Of a stretch of 64,000 bases of DNA, positions 31,146 through 42,215 are shown in pieces. Position 1 is the stretch's first letter. Every line of letters begins with the position of its first letter. The notes under the pieces were generated by a model. The model had not been told where the DNA came from. It searched no databases and saw nothing but the letters and a program-made list of their open reading frames with translations. The stretch spans positions 1 through 64,000 of the forward strand of contig VRMN01000002.1 in assembly GCA_008690995.1 (NCBI GenBank), in the 5' to 3' direction. This DNA is from Porphyridium purpureum (Eukaryota > Rhodophyta > Bangiophyceae > Porphyridiales > Porphyridiaceae). The translations under genes and the position numbers were made by a program.

Positions 31146-32636
31146 CGATGCGCGGCGCGAAGCAGGCTTCAGACGGTCGCAACTTGCGCCACGACACTCG
31201 TGATCTTGGGACGTTCCACAGTACAAACTGCGGATAGATACGTCAGTTAGATTCATCGCATTTGGCTGAAAGATCGTCAGTCAACCATTCCCACGGTGCC
31301 AACAAGTCTTTCCCCTTCCGCCAACTACCACGCAACCAACCCAGGTATCCGCCAGAGTTCTATCCATTCCACTGCTCTGAGTATCCTCTGACTGCAGCTT
31401 GTTCACACCAATGACCATTGTTTTCCCAAGCGCGCCACGTAATCCACAACAACAGCGAAAGCGTCACACAATACGCACGTGCACCAGGCGGCACGCGTCG
31501 TCACGCTTCCGGCGTCTCTGGAATGTGCTCAATTCACGCAGTTCCACGTGTCGCAAGGAGTAAGCGTGAAGATTTTTCCGTTGCTGGATTTTTTTTGCCG
31601 CGTGCTCGTTTGCACACGCCTTCGTCTGCTTTTTCTGTAGCCAATACGGCTCGCGTACACATCGCAGTGCAAGCGCGTGCCACGAGTTTGAAAATCTCTG
31701 GCATTTCTCCTCTGTCCTTTGGCTCTTACATGCGTGTAAATGTATGTGTGTGTGTGATTCATGTCATTGTGGGCATCACCTTACCGCTGTTGTGCTGTTG
31801 ACGTTCCGCGCGCTGCGACTCACGCTTGTGCGCACGCCAACAAGTGCGCTCGCCTCGCCGCGATTCCGCGACGTGCCACGCACCCGCGGCACGTGCGGCA
31901 CGTACAGTGTCTGCGCGCGTGTGTACATTTCGTGGAGTATGTACAGTGACTGTACATCGATCCCGTACAAATAACGCCACGTTCACGTGAATGCGGCTGA
32001 GGGAAGCAGCGGTTGTGTTGTTCAAGGTCGTTGGTTCTCAGCAGGCGGAACGATCGTGCTGTATGCGTCTGTGTGTGTGTGTGTGTGTGTGTGCTGCGGC
32101 ATGCATGTGTGGCGTCCCTTCGCCGAATGCGCAACTTGGTCAGCTGCTTCCATGTGGTGAACACACCCAACTGAACTCGTGCCATGTATTTCTTGCGCGA
32201 CGGGCGCGAGATCGTGATGCGCGGCGCTGGTCGATGTTTCGACAAGGCAGCACAGTGTGGCATTTTCGCACGAAAGTGATCTTTCTCCCTTCATGTTTTG
32301 CTTCCGCACCCGCTCTTCAGATGACCTGGGTGCACTGGCGGGAAACTCAGAATGGGAAACGAGGCCACACATCGGAAAGATTAAAGCTTCAACGACAGCA
32401 TAGATCGGACCAGGCATTCAATCATGGACCCGATGACAGATGTGACTGATGCACACACATTTAAAGGAATAGAGACTGACCATTGCACGCGATGTCATTC
32501 GGCCCGGAAGGCGCTCCAGGCCCAAAGAACGTGATTTCTGCAAAGGAATACTTAATCCTTTACTTCTCGTTCACGTTTCCAGTCTTTTCAACTGTTGCAG
32601 GTTCACTTTCAATAGCTTGGCGTTAAACTGATCCTT
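31146..32636. other. Intergenic: TG microsatellite and a GTAC cluster
   Basis: Holds a (TG)n tract at about 32074-32093 and five GTAC tetramers within 31902-31970. No gene is supported; the ORF at 31991-32449 begins in simple sequence and has no homology that I can see. Confidence 0.4.
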
Positions 32637-34288
32637 CTAGTGACTCTCCGAGCCACTACTGTTGGACTCCGAATCGCTACCACTGCTGCCACTGCTGCCA
32701 CTGCTGCCACTGCTGTCACTGCTGCCACTGCTGCCACTGCTGCCACTGCTGCCACTGCTGTCACTCCTGTCACTCCTGGCACTCCTGGCACTCCTGGCAC
32801 TCCTGGCACTCCTGGCACTCCTGGCACTCCTGTCACTCCTGTCACTCCTGTCACTCCTGACGCTTCCTACATTTCCACGCGCTGGAGCCTTTGGTCGCGG
32901 TTTCAGGCACGTGCACGGACAGCATGGCACCTCTGTCGACTCTGCGTCCGACTGGGAGCCTGAGTTTGAACGTCCACCGCGACCGTGACCAAGGCCACGA
33001 CCTCGACCGTAAAGGTAGTGAATGCTCGTAGGCATCTTCTTGCTCTCATCGTCACTATCCGAGCTCCCATCGTCACTGTCCGAGGTAATTTTCCGGCAAT
33101 TGTGTTACCACGTCGCACTCAGCACCTTCGTCATCTGGGGAGCAGCAAAACTCTGGCGCTGGCGTTGGCACTGGCACTGGCGCTGGCGGCGGTGATGGTA
33201 TCGGCATCGGCATCGGCATCGGCATCGGCATCGGCATCGGCGCTTCAAAGACCAGAGCCGACGCAAGGTCTGCAAACGTGTGCAGCGTGCCCATCTGGAA
33301 CAGCCTGACGTAATCCACACCCTCGACGCCCACTTCACCATTCGCGCCTGTCGCAGTGTCCACGACACTAAAGATGCCTCGCTCGCTCTTTTGGCTGATC
33401 AATCTCCCATCCGCGTCAAATGCCTCCCGATCTGCAGTTGCAAACCTGGTCAAAGTGCTCACCTGAGTGGAGTCCTTTGGATCTGCGTGGATCAGGCGGG
33501 AAGCGTACGGCGTTCCGGGAGTTGTGCGGAGGTCTCCAGCAGCATAGTTCAAGTCGATGGAAAAGAAATACTTGAAGCCATCGCCCGTTCCGACGCTGCT
33601 GCCGTGCAACATACCGGTAGCGTCAATCGCTATATCTCCGCCACGATAAGTGAAAGGCAGCTCGGCAGCTGGAGCATTCGGGTCCGTCGTCACGGTGCGG
33701 AACATAGTGTTTGTGACTCGCTCCATAATCTAGCCCGTCGTTCTGTTCAGTCGCTCGAACTGGAGGACCAGAATACGGCCCTCAGATTGTAGCGCGCCTT
33801 GGTCTATCCACACATACTGGTACGTATTCGGGTTGAAGGCGGCGCCCGTCACAGTCCCGCCAAGGGGTGGCAGCAAACCCGAACGAATCCGTCTCGAATG
33901 AGGACAAGCACAATCGTGATGCCTTCATGCCAAATCGGTCAAATAAGGCGAAATACAGAAGGGAGTCGCCGTCGTAAGCCAGTCCACTCGGACTACATTC
34001 ATACAGAGGCCCTGTGCGCGTCACCCTGTTCACCTATCCAATGCACTGTACTGGGTAATCTGGATCCTCGGCCGCCGCCGTTGTCACGTTTGCGACTAGC
34101 GTGATGCTGGGCTCAATGCCCAAGCCGGCGAAAAAGTCCAGGGCAAAGATGTTCTTCTCCGCGATATCGTGCTCAATGCCGTAGACTATACCTGCACTTG
34201 CCTGGGTCTGGGTGCTTCCGACGAAAACATGGAGGACGCAGGGGAGCAGCAGGCCCGAAGCCAGCACACCCTGCTTGCGAGTGTCCAT
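32637..34288 (-). pseudogene. Dead tandem paralogue of the secreted propeller-like protein
   Basis: Pieces at 34034-34288 (signal peptide and N-terminus), 33782-34033, 33073-33726 (MERVTNTMFRTVTTDPNAPA...) and 32637-33035 (low-complexity tail) together follow the gene at 29240-30931 end to end, with 60-70 percent identity in the core. At least three stops or frameshifts interrupt it, so no full product is possible. The Pro-Thr linker is replaced by a PMPMPMPMPIPSPPPAP linker and the GSGK tail by SDRSARSARS and SGSSGSSG runs. The domain was duplicated locally; the tails changed by repeat turnover. Parts could still be transcribed. Confidence 0.7.
32676..32860 (+). repeat. 9-bp minisatellite (CTGCCACTG / CTCCTGGCA)
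   Basis: About twenty 9-bp units in two blocks, encoding Ser-Gly-Ser and Ser-Ala/Asp-Arg runs in the pseudogene tail. Confidence 0.85.
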
Positions 34289-34518
34289 GGAACTGTATCA
34301 ATGCTGACCGAGTTTTTGCTGCTGATTTCCTACTCTTGCGCAACCCACCCTTTACCCCTACTTTCGTTTTCTCCTGCTGGCAGCCGCGCAGCTGTTTCGC
34401 CTTCTAATTCGCGGCCCCATATCCCTATCTCCCCTCCTGACCGCAGTCCTCCTTCTCGATTTACAGCTTGCCCTTCGCTCGTGTCGGCGTGTCCGGGTCT
34501 GTGTGCCTTCATATAATA

Positions 34519-35957
34519 AGGTGCGACCAGAACGGATAGGGGAAAGTCGAATTTCTAAGAAAAATTAGACAGTTCATGTTACATTTTGACCTTTTACTAA
34601 GACAATATTTGGGGCGGGGCGGATGGTGCCGGAGTGCAAGAAATTTGTTGCACAAATGGGATAGGGAACAGTCAAGGGAAGCCTTATATCTCGGGAAAGG
34701 ATAATGGAAAGGAAGAGGAGAAAAGCGCATCGAGCGACTCTCGCGAAGAGCTTCATTTCGACACCATACATCGCAATATTGACTGCTCAGATGAGAAGAT
34801 ATGACGTTTTCAGGGCCTTTGGGAGTGGGACAAAAAGTGAGAGCTGTTGTGACACAAATTAGGTGCTCCATGCAATGCGGTTTGTTCTAGGTAGATGCTC
34901 CCATCGTACACGTACGTAGTACCTCTACTGCGGACGCTCCAAACCGCACAAAGGCATGAAAAATCAAGACTTCTGATATCAAAAGGATTCGGCCCGTAAA
35001 TAAGGGCCGTCAAATTCGTGCTGCACAGCGCAATTGCGGTCTGATTCGGGTCCTAAATTCAATGAAAATCAGGACAGCAATGAGTTTGACCTATGCATGC
35101 GGGAGAAATCCAGCTGAAGTACCTGTGACACTCAAATTCGACCTCACGTGGCTCGCCTTGAAAAGACGGCATGTGCTGGAACGAATGAATTGGGCAACAG
35201 TTGCGGTCACGGACGAAATAATTTGCAATCTGGATGGGCCAGATGCTTTCCACAAGACATGGCATGAGCGTACATGGGATCTTTCAAACGTTTGGTCGTG
35301 ACATTTGGGCGGCGGTCGGTGTACGGTTCGGTGCGCCATTTTTGTGGCAGGAGATATGCAATTTCAACTCATTGACGGTATCTTCGCCGCTGCCAATTCT
35401 GTTTCCATGCTTCAGAATGACGGCATGCTGGACCGCTGCCGCCAGATGGTGGACCCGAACGTGGTTTTTCTGCAGGATATCGCGCTGCTGCACAAAAGTC
35501 GCCTGGTTAAGAATTTCATGAATGACAAGAATGTGGAGCTTCTAGACTGGCCAGCGTACTCGCCGGACTTCAATATTATCGAGAACCTGTGGAGAATACT
35601 AGCGCGCAAGGTTTACGTGGGTGCAAGGGAGTTTCAGATGGTGCTAGAGCTGAAAAATACCATCTTACTGGCTTGGGAGACTTTGGACCAGCCTGTGATG
35701 GCCAATTTGTACGCGTCGCTGCCGAAACGCATATTTGACTGTGCGTATCTTCAAGGCGCATACGCACAAGGAAAGGGCGACCAATTCCGACCTTTCATTG
35801 CTGAGTAATGGCTGGAACTGTGTCGTGTCCCCTATCCGTTTTGACCTCTTCCACATTCCCTTTTCACCGGACCTCTTTCCCTTTTATAGTAAAGCAGATC
35901 ATTTTACTGGTAAAACTTGGAAAATGGTACTGTCCCCTTTCTGATTTGATCGCCCCT
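34519..35957 (+). mobile_element. Tc1/mariner element A, decayed
   Basis: Flanked by TA on both sides (34517-34518 and 35958-35959). Imperfect terminal inverted repeats of about 38 bp start AGGTGCGACCAG on the left and AGGGGCGATCAA (complement) on the right, with a common AGGGGA further in. Length 1439 bp. It contains the C-terminal two thirds of a DDE transposase. The decay of TIRs and ORF shows it is older than element B. Confidence 0.75.
35062..35808 (+). pseudogene. Tc1/mariner transposase remnant
   Basis: The catalytic region keeps the usual landmarks: VAVTDEIICNLDGPD (first Asp), GDMQFQLIDG, VVFLQDIALLHKS (second Asp, normally QQDNAPxH, so the neighbouring Asn/His are lost) and WPAYSPDFNIIENLWRIL (third acidic residue). 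A TGA at 35299-35301 splits the frame, and the N-terminal helix-turn-helix part upstream (34600-35060) is unreadable. It cannot make an active enzyme. It differs strongly from the transposase of element B, so the two are separate lineages. Confidence 0.75.
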
Positions 35958-35959
35958 TA

Positions 35960-36305
35960 GGAGGCCACCCTTTTACTGAACCCAAAGACCTTTCCTTTTC
36001 GACTCTATACATGTGGAGCCGAGTCGCCAGGTGAGAGGAGGCTGGCGCTTAAATACAGCCTCTGCACTGCTCTTCGTGTCTGCAGTGCGGGCACGGCCCT
36101 GCGGAGGGGTCGCCCGAGTGGAGGTCAGGGGGTCGCGCCCCCTCCCGCGTCATCGCCGTCGGGCGGACTAGCTGCCTCAACGGAGCGTATCCATCTAGCC
36201 AGACCGGTTGCGGCGCCCTGGTGACAGGGACCGAACCGCTGTCGGTCTCGCCGTTGGGGCGTACAGCGATAGTATCACATGCATCGGTACCTAAGTTTTA
36301 AAATG
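35960..36305. other. Spacer between the two Tc1 elements
   Basis: Nothing recognised. A stretch near 36095-36180 (GTCGCCCGAGTGG...) recalls part of a tRNA D-arm but does not fold into a tRNA. Confidence 0.35.
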
Positions 36306-36307
36306 TA

Positions 36308-37850
36308 CAGTCCTGGCAAAGATTTTTGCAACATCTGCATTTTAGTCCAACGAACTGGATCTTATAGTACAAGAGCTCATTTTGATTGAATGTTTACTTT
36401 TAACTCTTTTTTAACATTGTGAACATCAAGCATAACGATGAACCAAGGCGCGGCGCGCGCGTTTTTGTTTTCCCCAGACCATCAGAAGGTGCTCAAAGGA
36501 TCTTCGCTGGCTGATCCATCTCCTCGTGCGCAAGTGGAGAGTCTCCGGATCGAAAGTGAGCGCGCAACGGCCGGACAATGGCGCCGTGGCTGTTGGAACA
36601 CAAAAAAGGGCAGATCGACGCCCTTGCGGGCCAGGAGCTGTCGGTACGAGCCATTGCGAAGGCTCTGAAGCCTCGCCCAGATCGCTCGCGGCCGTTCTAT
36701 GCAACTGTGAGCCGTTATCTGACGTTAAGGGGTCGCCGAATTGTCCGCAAGAAGCCAGGTCCGAAACGGCTTTTGAGTCGCAAATCGGAACGCCGCATCA
36801 TTCGCGCCGTATCTGTTGATGCACTGACGTCCGGACAGGTGGTTCACGAGCTGCACTTGCAGTGCTCGGCCAGGACAGTGCGTCGGACGCTTCAAGCAGC
36901 AGGCTTTCTTCGCTACAAGCGAGTCTCGCGGAAACCTTCGCTGTCGTCTGACAACATCAGAAAGCGATTGGCGTTTGCCACTGCATTCATTGCGAAACCA
37001 ATGGCTTTCTGGCATCAAGTGGTCTTTTCAGACGAGAAGATTTGGAGCTGCGATGGTCCGTTCGGCTCCTCGCAGCGATGGGTCGACTGTCGCGCTAAGT
37101 CAAGTTCGTACGCCAGGCGCCAGCACTCTGGAGGTGGCAAGGTTCACATGTGGGCCGGTATGTCCCTGCGCGGCCTAACAATGGCCGTCTTCGTCGAGGG
37201 TGGCTTGAATGCCGTTAAGTATCAACAAGTCTTGCTGGAAGCCTTGCTTCCGTTCGGCCTGGAAATGTATGACTTCAATTTCACTTTCCAGCAAGACAAT
37301 GCCCCGGCACATACGGCCAACTCGACCAAGGCGTGGCTCGACGCACTCGGCGTCACTGTGCTGCCGTGGCCTGCAAGGTCTCCGGACCTTAACCCAATTG
37401 AAAACATTTGGGGCGTCTTGTCGCGCGTGGTTTACCGAAAAGGCCGCCAGTTCGCAGCGCGTCGCAGAACTTAAGGCTGCCGTCCTTGCGGCGTGGGCGA
37501 CCGAGGCCCAAAAGTACGTAGTTCCACTTTTGGAGTCCATGCCTCGCCGTCTTCAAGCTGTACTAGACGCGCGCGGCCACCACACCAAGTACTAAAGTCT
37601 CATCCTTCTTGATCTTCGTGTTTCTTTGTTACGTTCCAAAACCTGCGCCCCTCGCCAATACCCCCTTTTTGCTGTCTCCATTGCCCATGCGCTCTTTCCT
37701 TGCCTTTTCCTCCCGGTTGGACGATCCCGTGTTTCTTGGGACGCGCGATCGATTGGCGTGCTCAAAGCATACCCTTGTCTATCAAGATTCTTCACTTTTA
37801 CACGAATTTCACTTTTTATGAGGGTGTTGCAAACATTTTGGCCAGGACTG
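36308..37850 (+). mobile_element. Tc1/mariner element B, nearly whole
   Basis: Flanked by TA (36306-36307 and 37851-37852). Terminal inverted repeats of about 28 bp begin CAGTCCTGGC, with TTGCAACA further in at both ends; the start is close to the known Tc1 terminus (CAGTGCTGGC). Length 1543 bp. One transposase gene lies inside. TIRs and ORF are well kept, so this is a fairly recent insertion. Confidence 0.85.
36578..37595 (+). pseudogene. Tc1/mariner DD34E transposase, one C-terminal frameshift
   Basis: Cuts and pastes the element by a DDE mechanism. The N-terminal region (residues ~10-110) holds paired helix-turn-helix motifs (GQELSVRAIAKAL; QCSARTVRRTLQAAGF). The catalytic triad is complete: VVFSDEKIW (D152), FQQDNAPAH (D240) and SPDLNPIENIW (E275), with 34 residues between the last two (DD34E). 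Near 37440-37460 one base appears lost: the main frame ends at 37474, while the C-terminus (VAELKAAVLAAWATEAQKYV) continues in the next frame to 37595. The start is the first ATG that keeps the helix region; an upstream reading (36438) is in another frame. Probably inactive unless the shift is a sequencing error. Confidence 0.8.
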
Positions 37851-37852
37851 TA

Positions 37853-38814
37853 GTAGCTAATACTAAATCCTGAAAACCCGGATTACAGACTGCAGACATT
37901 GCCAAGTCAATACATGCCTTAACTTGCCATCATAACAATCATGTAAAGGCATTGACCACTGTCACCGCGAGCAAAGACGAAGGATAAGTGACAACATGAG
38001 AATGTGGTGGACCCAACTGGTGAAACGTCGCTCTCGCTGCGACCGCAGCCTCGCGGGTACAACAGCCGCCTACTCAAACTTGCGCATCTGCAACTCGGAA
38101 GCGCCCACAGTTCCACCACGCCGAATGAACTTTGGATAGCCGCGCGCGGGAGCAGATTCAGCGCGCAAGAAAAAAAGCATTCCGGGCGAAGCTGCTTGTA
38201 GTGACTTTTCTCACGGAAAAGACACAGCGGATGCGACAGCCTTCCTGTGCTTTTGAATGACTTCGTGAGGAAGATCGGTCCACCTCACGCAAGAACGCCT
38301 ACAAGGTTCTACGTCCAAATTATTCGAAGCGCGAGATATGCACTGCCGCGTAGCGAAGCAAAGACTCAAAGCACAAGGTAATTGCAAATCCAACCTTCCT
38401 CATCGTCCCAGACCAGAACAAGAAGATGCAGGTCCCTTCAATGCCAGCTCGCGAGCTCGGATTTTGACTTTCCACTGCAAGCTTTATCCGAGCCGTTCGT
38501 CTGACTGTCTGAGCCCTGGGCACCAGGACAAGCAATCCAGCGATAATGCTGCGGCGGCGTGGCTACCGCCGACACGAAACCGGCCATTTCCCTCTAGAGC
38601 TGTGCCGATTGCGTTCCTGCCATTATTCTGGTCATCCGATGTGACTTGCGTGCCCCTGCACTCGTCGCTGTGCTTTTGATACCGGTTCACATTTTGACAC
38701 AACGTCAGAAACAGACAAGGACATCGAAAAGAATCCAGGCAACATCTGAGCATCCGATGCTGACTTCCGGGCTTGAAGTGCGGCCGTATCGGCGCGTTCT
38801 TGCAGTTCAAGAGT
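37853..38814. other. Intergenic, nothing recognised
   Basis: Short ORFs on both strands with no recognisable motifs. Confidence 0.4.
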
Positions 38815-40470
38815 TCAGCGGATTTCATCAGCAATTACCCTGATTCGCGAACTATTGGCCTGAAATAGCCCCGCCATGACCGTGGGGCCAAGACCGGTCT
38901 CGCCTTGCCTGGTCACATTCTTGATGCGGCGCTCAAGCAGGTCATCATACTTGGCGTGTCGATGATGCAGAATCGGCTCTGCATCAGATTTGATCAAGTG
39001 CTAGTGGATGTACTCAAGTATCTCAGCCACGAGCCCTGGCGGAAGCGCGTTCCATTTGCTGCAACGCAGCACATTTGTTCCTAACAGTTAGTTTGGCATG
39101 TCGAGCGAAGTACCGTGATGATCATGAAGCTTGCCAAAGACCGTCAATGCCGACTTTGCCTGTCCAGTCGCGCCTGTCACGTGCATGTACGCACTCCACA
39201 TCTCCACTTCCGCAAGTGATCTGCTGTTTAACGTCCACGGAATTGAAGGCTACCGTCGCCACACATGGTCATCCAAGTCGTCCTGGCAGCATGATAAATT
39301 CGATGGATAGTACAAACAATGATTGGTGTCATGTGGGTGCTTTGCGAACCAGCCCTCTGCCACGGCCGATGCAAAGTGGCACAAACAGAATTTCGGCTGT
39401 ACTCTCGAGCGCGCTGGACATGGAAGCAGCTTTTCAGCGCTCACGGCGAAAAAAAGGGGCGTTCAGAAATACTCCGTGGCCAGCAGAAAAATCATAATGT
39501 CGCATGATTACCATGACAGGGTGTCCCGAGTTACGCACCTCGATAATGCCTTGCTTTTCACGAACGCCATAATGGTCACCTTTGGTCACGAGCAGGTTGC
39601 CCGTGTCATTTTCGCACGAGTCCCCGCACGCCACCGCGTGTTTAGACAGGCTCTACGCCGATACACTAGAGTTTTGCCTCACCGCTTTCCCAGTTGCTGT
39701 AGTTGCGAGGCAAAAACAGATGCTATCGCTCAAACTGCTGCAATGACAGAGCGGCACAGGGCGGCACAGAGCGGCACAGGGCGGCACAGAGTGGCATAGA
39801 AAAACACAGACCAGCTCTAGTTCGGCTTCATCTGGCTTTTCCGACTGACACGTATGGGCGAGAACATTATCTTGCAGTACAGCTGCAGCAAGCCGCCGTT
39901 GACCATGCAAAGTATAGATTACCGCCATTTGACCCACGTTGTCTGCGTCGCCTAATCGACCAGAGTTCACAAAGGAATAAAAGTCCGGCTGCACGACAGG
40001 CGCGACCGGATTCGTGCACATGGACCGCCTTGCTCTTCGCTTGGAACTCTGCGATCCAGCCGAATGGCGTTTCAGCCCGTGCGGGACACGCCGAGCATGC
40101 TCTTTCCTGTACTGAACCTGAGAATCACACCATGGAATACGTCCAGTTCTTTTATACCAGGTGACTCTTGATAAGCTTCGAAGAGCCCGTGCATCCCGGC
40201 GTAGATCCACGAGGATGGCTGATCAGAGTGCACCATAAAATCTTTGAGAGTCTGGACGTAGGCGATCTCCTCGGGGTATTGCGTTGCGACACTTAAAACC
40301 CCAAAACTGAGCAAGACGATCGTTTCCGCGTCCAGAATGTCTTGCTAGCTCTCCAGAAAAGGCCAGACTCCCATGTACTTCAGTGCGTCCCGCAAAGACC
40401 GCACGTTGCCGGTGCCATAATCCTTGAGCGCGACTTTTATGCGCCTGGCACTGGTCGCCAGACATGCTCA
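38815..40470 (-). pseudogene. HIS7: Imidazole glycerol-phosphate synthase (HIS7 / hisHF fusion) pseudogene
   Basis: Minus-strand readings line up, in order, with the fused glutaminase-cyclase of histidine synthesis. HisH part: ALKDYGTGNVRSLRDALKYM (near 40430), then IYAGMHGLFEAYQESPGIK, where the nucleophile Cys of the usual GICxGMQxLF is Tyr, and VLAHTCQSEKPDEAELEL (usual QFHPEKSGxxGL). HisF part: GNLLVTKGDHYGVREK and EVRNSGHPV (39500-39600), a remnant of FVPLxxGGG near 39390, and a C-terminal LIKSDAEPI...TVMAGLFQANSSRIRVI to about 38815. The span (1656 bp) equals a whole HIS7 gene of about 552 codons without introns. Many shifts and stops make it dead. The organism presumably has a working copy elsewhere. 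Confidence 0.75.
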
Positions 40471-41147
40471 GTTCTTCACCATTCGCGAAGCTCATGCACT
40501 AGCTAACACGATGATTGCCGCATTGGTGTGTGAAAAATCAGCACGCAGATGTCGCTCCGTACTGACCTAGCACACGCGCTCCCCATTTCCCTCTCACTAG
40601 AATCCTGTCCGTCCGCTGGCCGCAGTGCGATGCTCGTCAGGCTCGCCGGGCTCGCGGGCTTATCGGGCTTATCGGGCTCATCCATTCATGAGAAACGAGA
40701 TCGAGTGAGTCGTCCTAGTGTCCAGAGGCGTTTTATGCAAGAGGAGAAAGGATGGCGGAAAACGAGGCCCTCGCCACGCACAGAACTTCCGATTTCTGGG
40801 ACGCCTTTCCTCGGTTGGAGTAGCGATGGCGTGGATACGCAGGCGTTCGATCCAAGGTCTATTCCTCGGCGTAGGGCTGCACTCGAAATGGCTTTTCGCA
40901 TTGGGTTACCCAGAAGATCACGTAATTTGTTTGACAACTTGTTTCGCATCTGTCCATTTAAGGTGAAGCACGCAGCTTTCTGCAGGATGAGGGGCGACGT
41001 GGAAGTGTGTGCACGTTCAAGGACCGGAATACATCAGAGAGCATCATGAGAGGTAGCCGTCAATCAGCGTCGTCATGTGAGTTGCACGACGAATCGCGTC
41101 AGCATCGGCCAGGGGCTTGCTGGTGGTTAGGACTCGGGCGACATCGA
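40471..41147. other. Intergenic, nothing recognised
   Basis: A short GGGCTTATCGGGCTTATCGG repeat at about 40659-40678. No gene supported. Confidence 0.35.
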
Positions 41148-42215
41148 CTATACGGGGGAAGCACCACTTCCTCCAACACGATTCAGAACGCTCGTAAATC
41201 CAAGCGAGCATTCCACAAATCCCTGCTCGTCCTGTGTTCCAGTAGGTACAAATGCAGCAGTCGCAACATACTCGCACACATCCGCCGCACCGGCAACATC
41301 CTGTTCACACAGGCACTTGTACGCCGCGCAGTCCTGAAACTCGCAGAGTCCCTCCGCCGCTCCGTTGACGGGTTGCGCGCATTGCGACCCGGTCTCTTCG
41401 ATGCAAGCACACTGCGGCGTCCCACATTCAGTCCGCACCGAATCTCCGCAAATCCCATTATTGCACACCAGGTCCCCCTGACAGTTGCAGTCTGAAGAGC
41501 ACGACTGGCCCTCGCTCTGCGCGCAAACGGAATTGGAAGAGCAATCGCAGGACTGGCAACACTCAGATTCGCATGTTTCACGCGAATCCGCGGGCAGCCC
41601 GCACTTGCGAAAGATGCAAGTGAGCTCGCCGGCGCAATTCTCATCGAATTCGCACGACTCACAACGGACTCTTGAATCAGTCCGGGCGCAGAAGCTGTTG
41701 ATGCACAAAGAGCTCGTTTCACACTCGCAATCATCAGTGCAGAAACTGCCAATACTCACTTGACAGTCGAAACTAGCAGCGCATCCACAGGACCTGCAAC
41801 ACCCAGATTCGCAACTTCGAGGAGTGTCCCAAGGCCCTAGGCAAAAGCTGTCAAAACATGTGAGACCAGTATTACACGGAAATTCGTCTTCAAAGCAGAA
41901 TTCACAGCGCCTGCCACGTGGAAATTGACGCTCAGTGACGTCGAGAAGCGAATCCTTTTCTAGGTCCCTGGTCAACAAGTCTGCATTCGGGACCTTGATC
42001 TTAGCCGTACGATCCGACGACGGCTCGATTGCTGTGTGCGCACGCGCCGGGTCATCACGCTTGGCGTCGTCGCCAGCTTTCGCACCAGTTGCCTTGGCGA
42101 ACAAACCAAGCACCGCAAGCGCAGCAACAAGCACGGCTGCCACACTGACCCGCGGAGCTGCGCGCCGCGGATGCTGAGCGCACGCGGCTGCGCCGACCTT
42201 GCTCAACAAAGCCAT
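41148..42215 (-). CDS. Cys-rich single-pass membrane protein
   Basis: 355 residues. A basic N-terminus is followed by one hydrophobic segment (residues ~22-43, VSVAAVLVAALAVLGLF), best read as a signal anchor, so the rest faces the lumen or outside (type II). After a charged stalk (44-100) comes a Cys-rich region (104-320) with two copies of an 80-residue module (CEFCFEDEFPC...SCESGCCRSCGC and CESCEFDENC...TCESECCQSCDC) ending in the knot-like DCNCQGDLVCNNGICG, similar to small disulfide modules of dickkopf/EGF type. Function unknown; adhesion or signalling at the surface is a guess. No break seen. A TATA-like sequence lies about 210 bp upstream. Confidence 0.65.
   Translation of the reverse strand: MALLSKVGAAACAQHPRRAAPRVSVAAVLVAALAVLGLFAKATGAKAGDDAKRDDPARAHTAIEPSSDRTAKIKVPNADLLTRDLEKDSLLDVTERQFPRGRRCEFCFEDEFPCNTGLTCFDSFCLGPWDTPRSCESGCCRSCGCAASFDCQVSIGSFCTDDCECETSSLCINSFCARTDSRVRCESCEFDENCAGELTCIFRKCGLPADSRETCESECCQSCDCSSNSVCAQSEGQSCSSDCNCQGDLVCNNGICGDSVRTECGTPQCACIEETGSQCAQPVNGAAEGLCEFQDCAAYKCLCEQDVAGAADVCEYVATAAFVPTGTQDEQGFVECSLGFTSVLNRVGGSGASPV

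Noticed and set aside
36090-36180. tRNA-like stretch (GTCGCCCGAGTGG)
   Set aside because: Only a D-arm-like match; no acceptor stem or T-arm in the right places.
39653-40210. A separate minus-strand gene of 185 residues
   Set aside because: Most of it is a shifted reading through the HisH part of the HIS7 pseudogene.
38815-40470. Explaining the HIS7 breaks by introns
   Set aside because: Breaks are single-base shifts and stops inside conserved blocks without GT-AG boundaries, and an active-site Cys is replaced.
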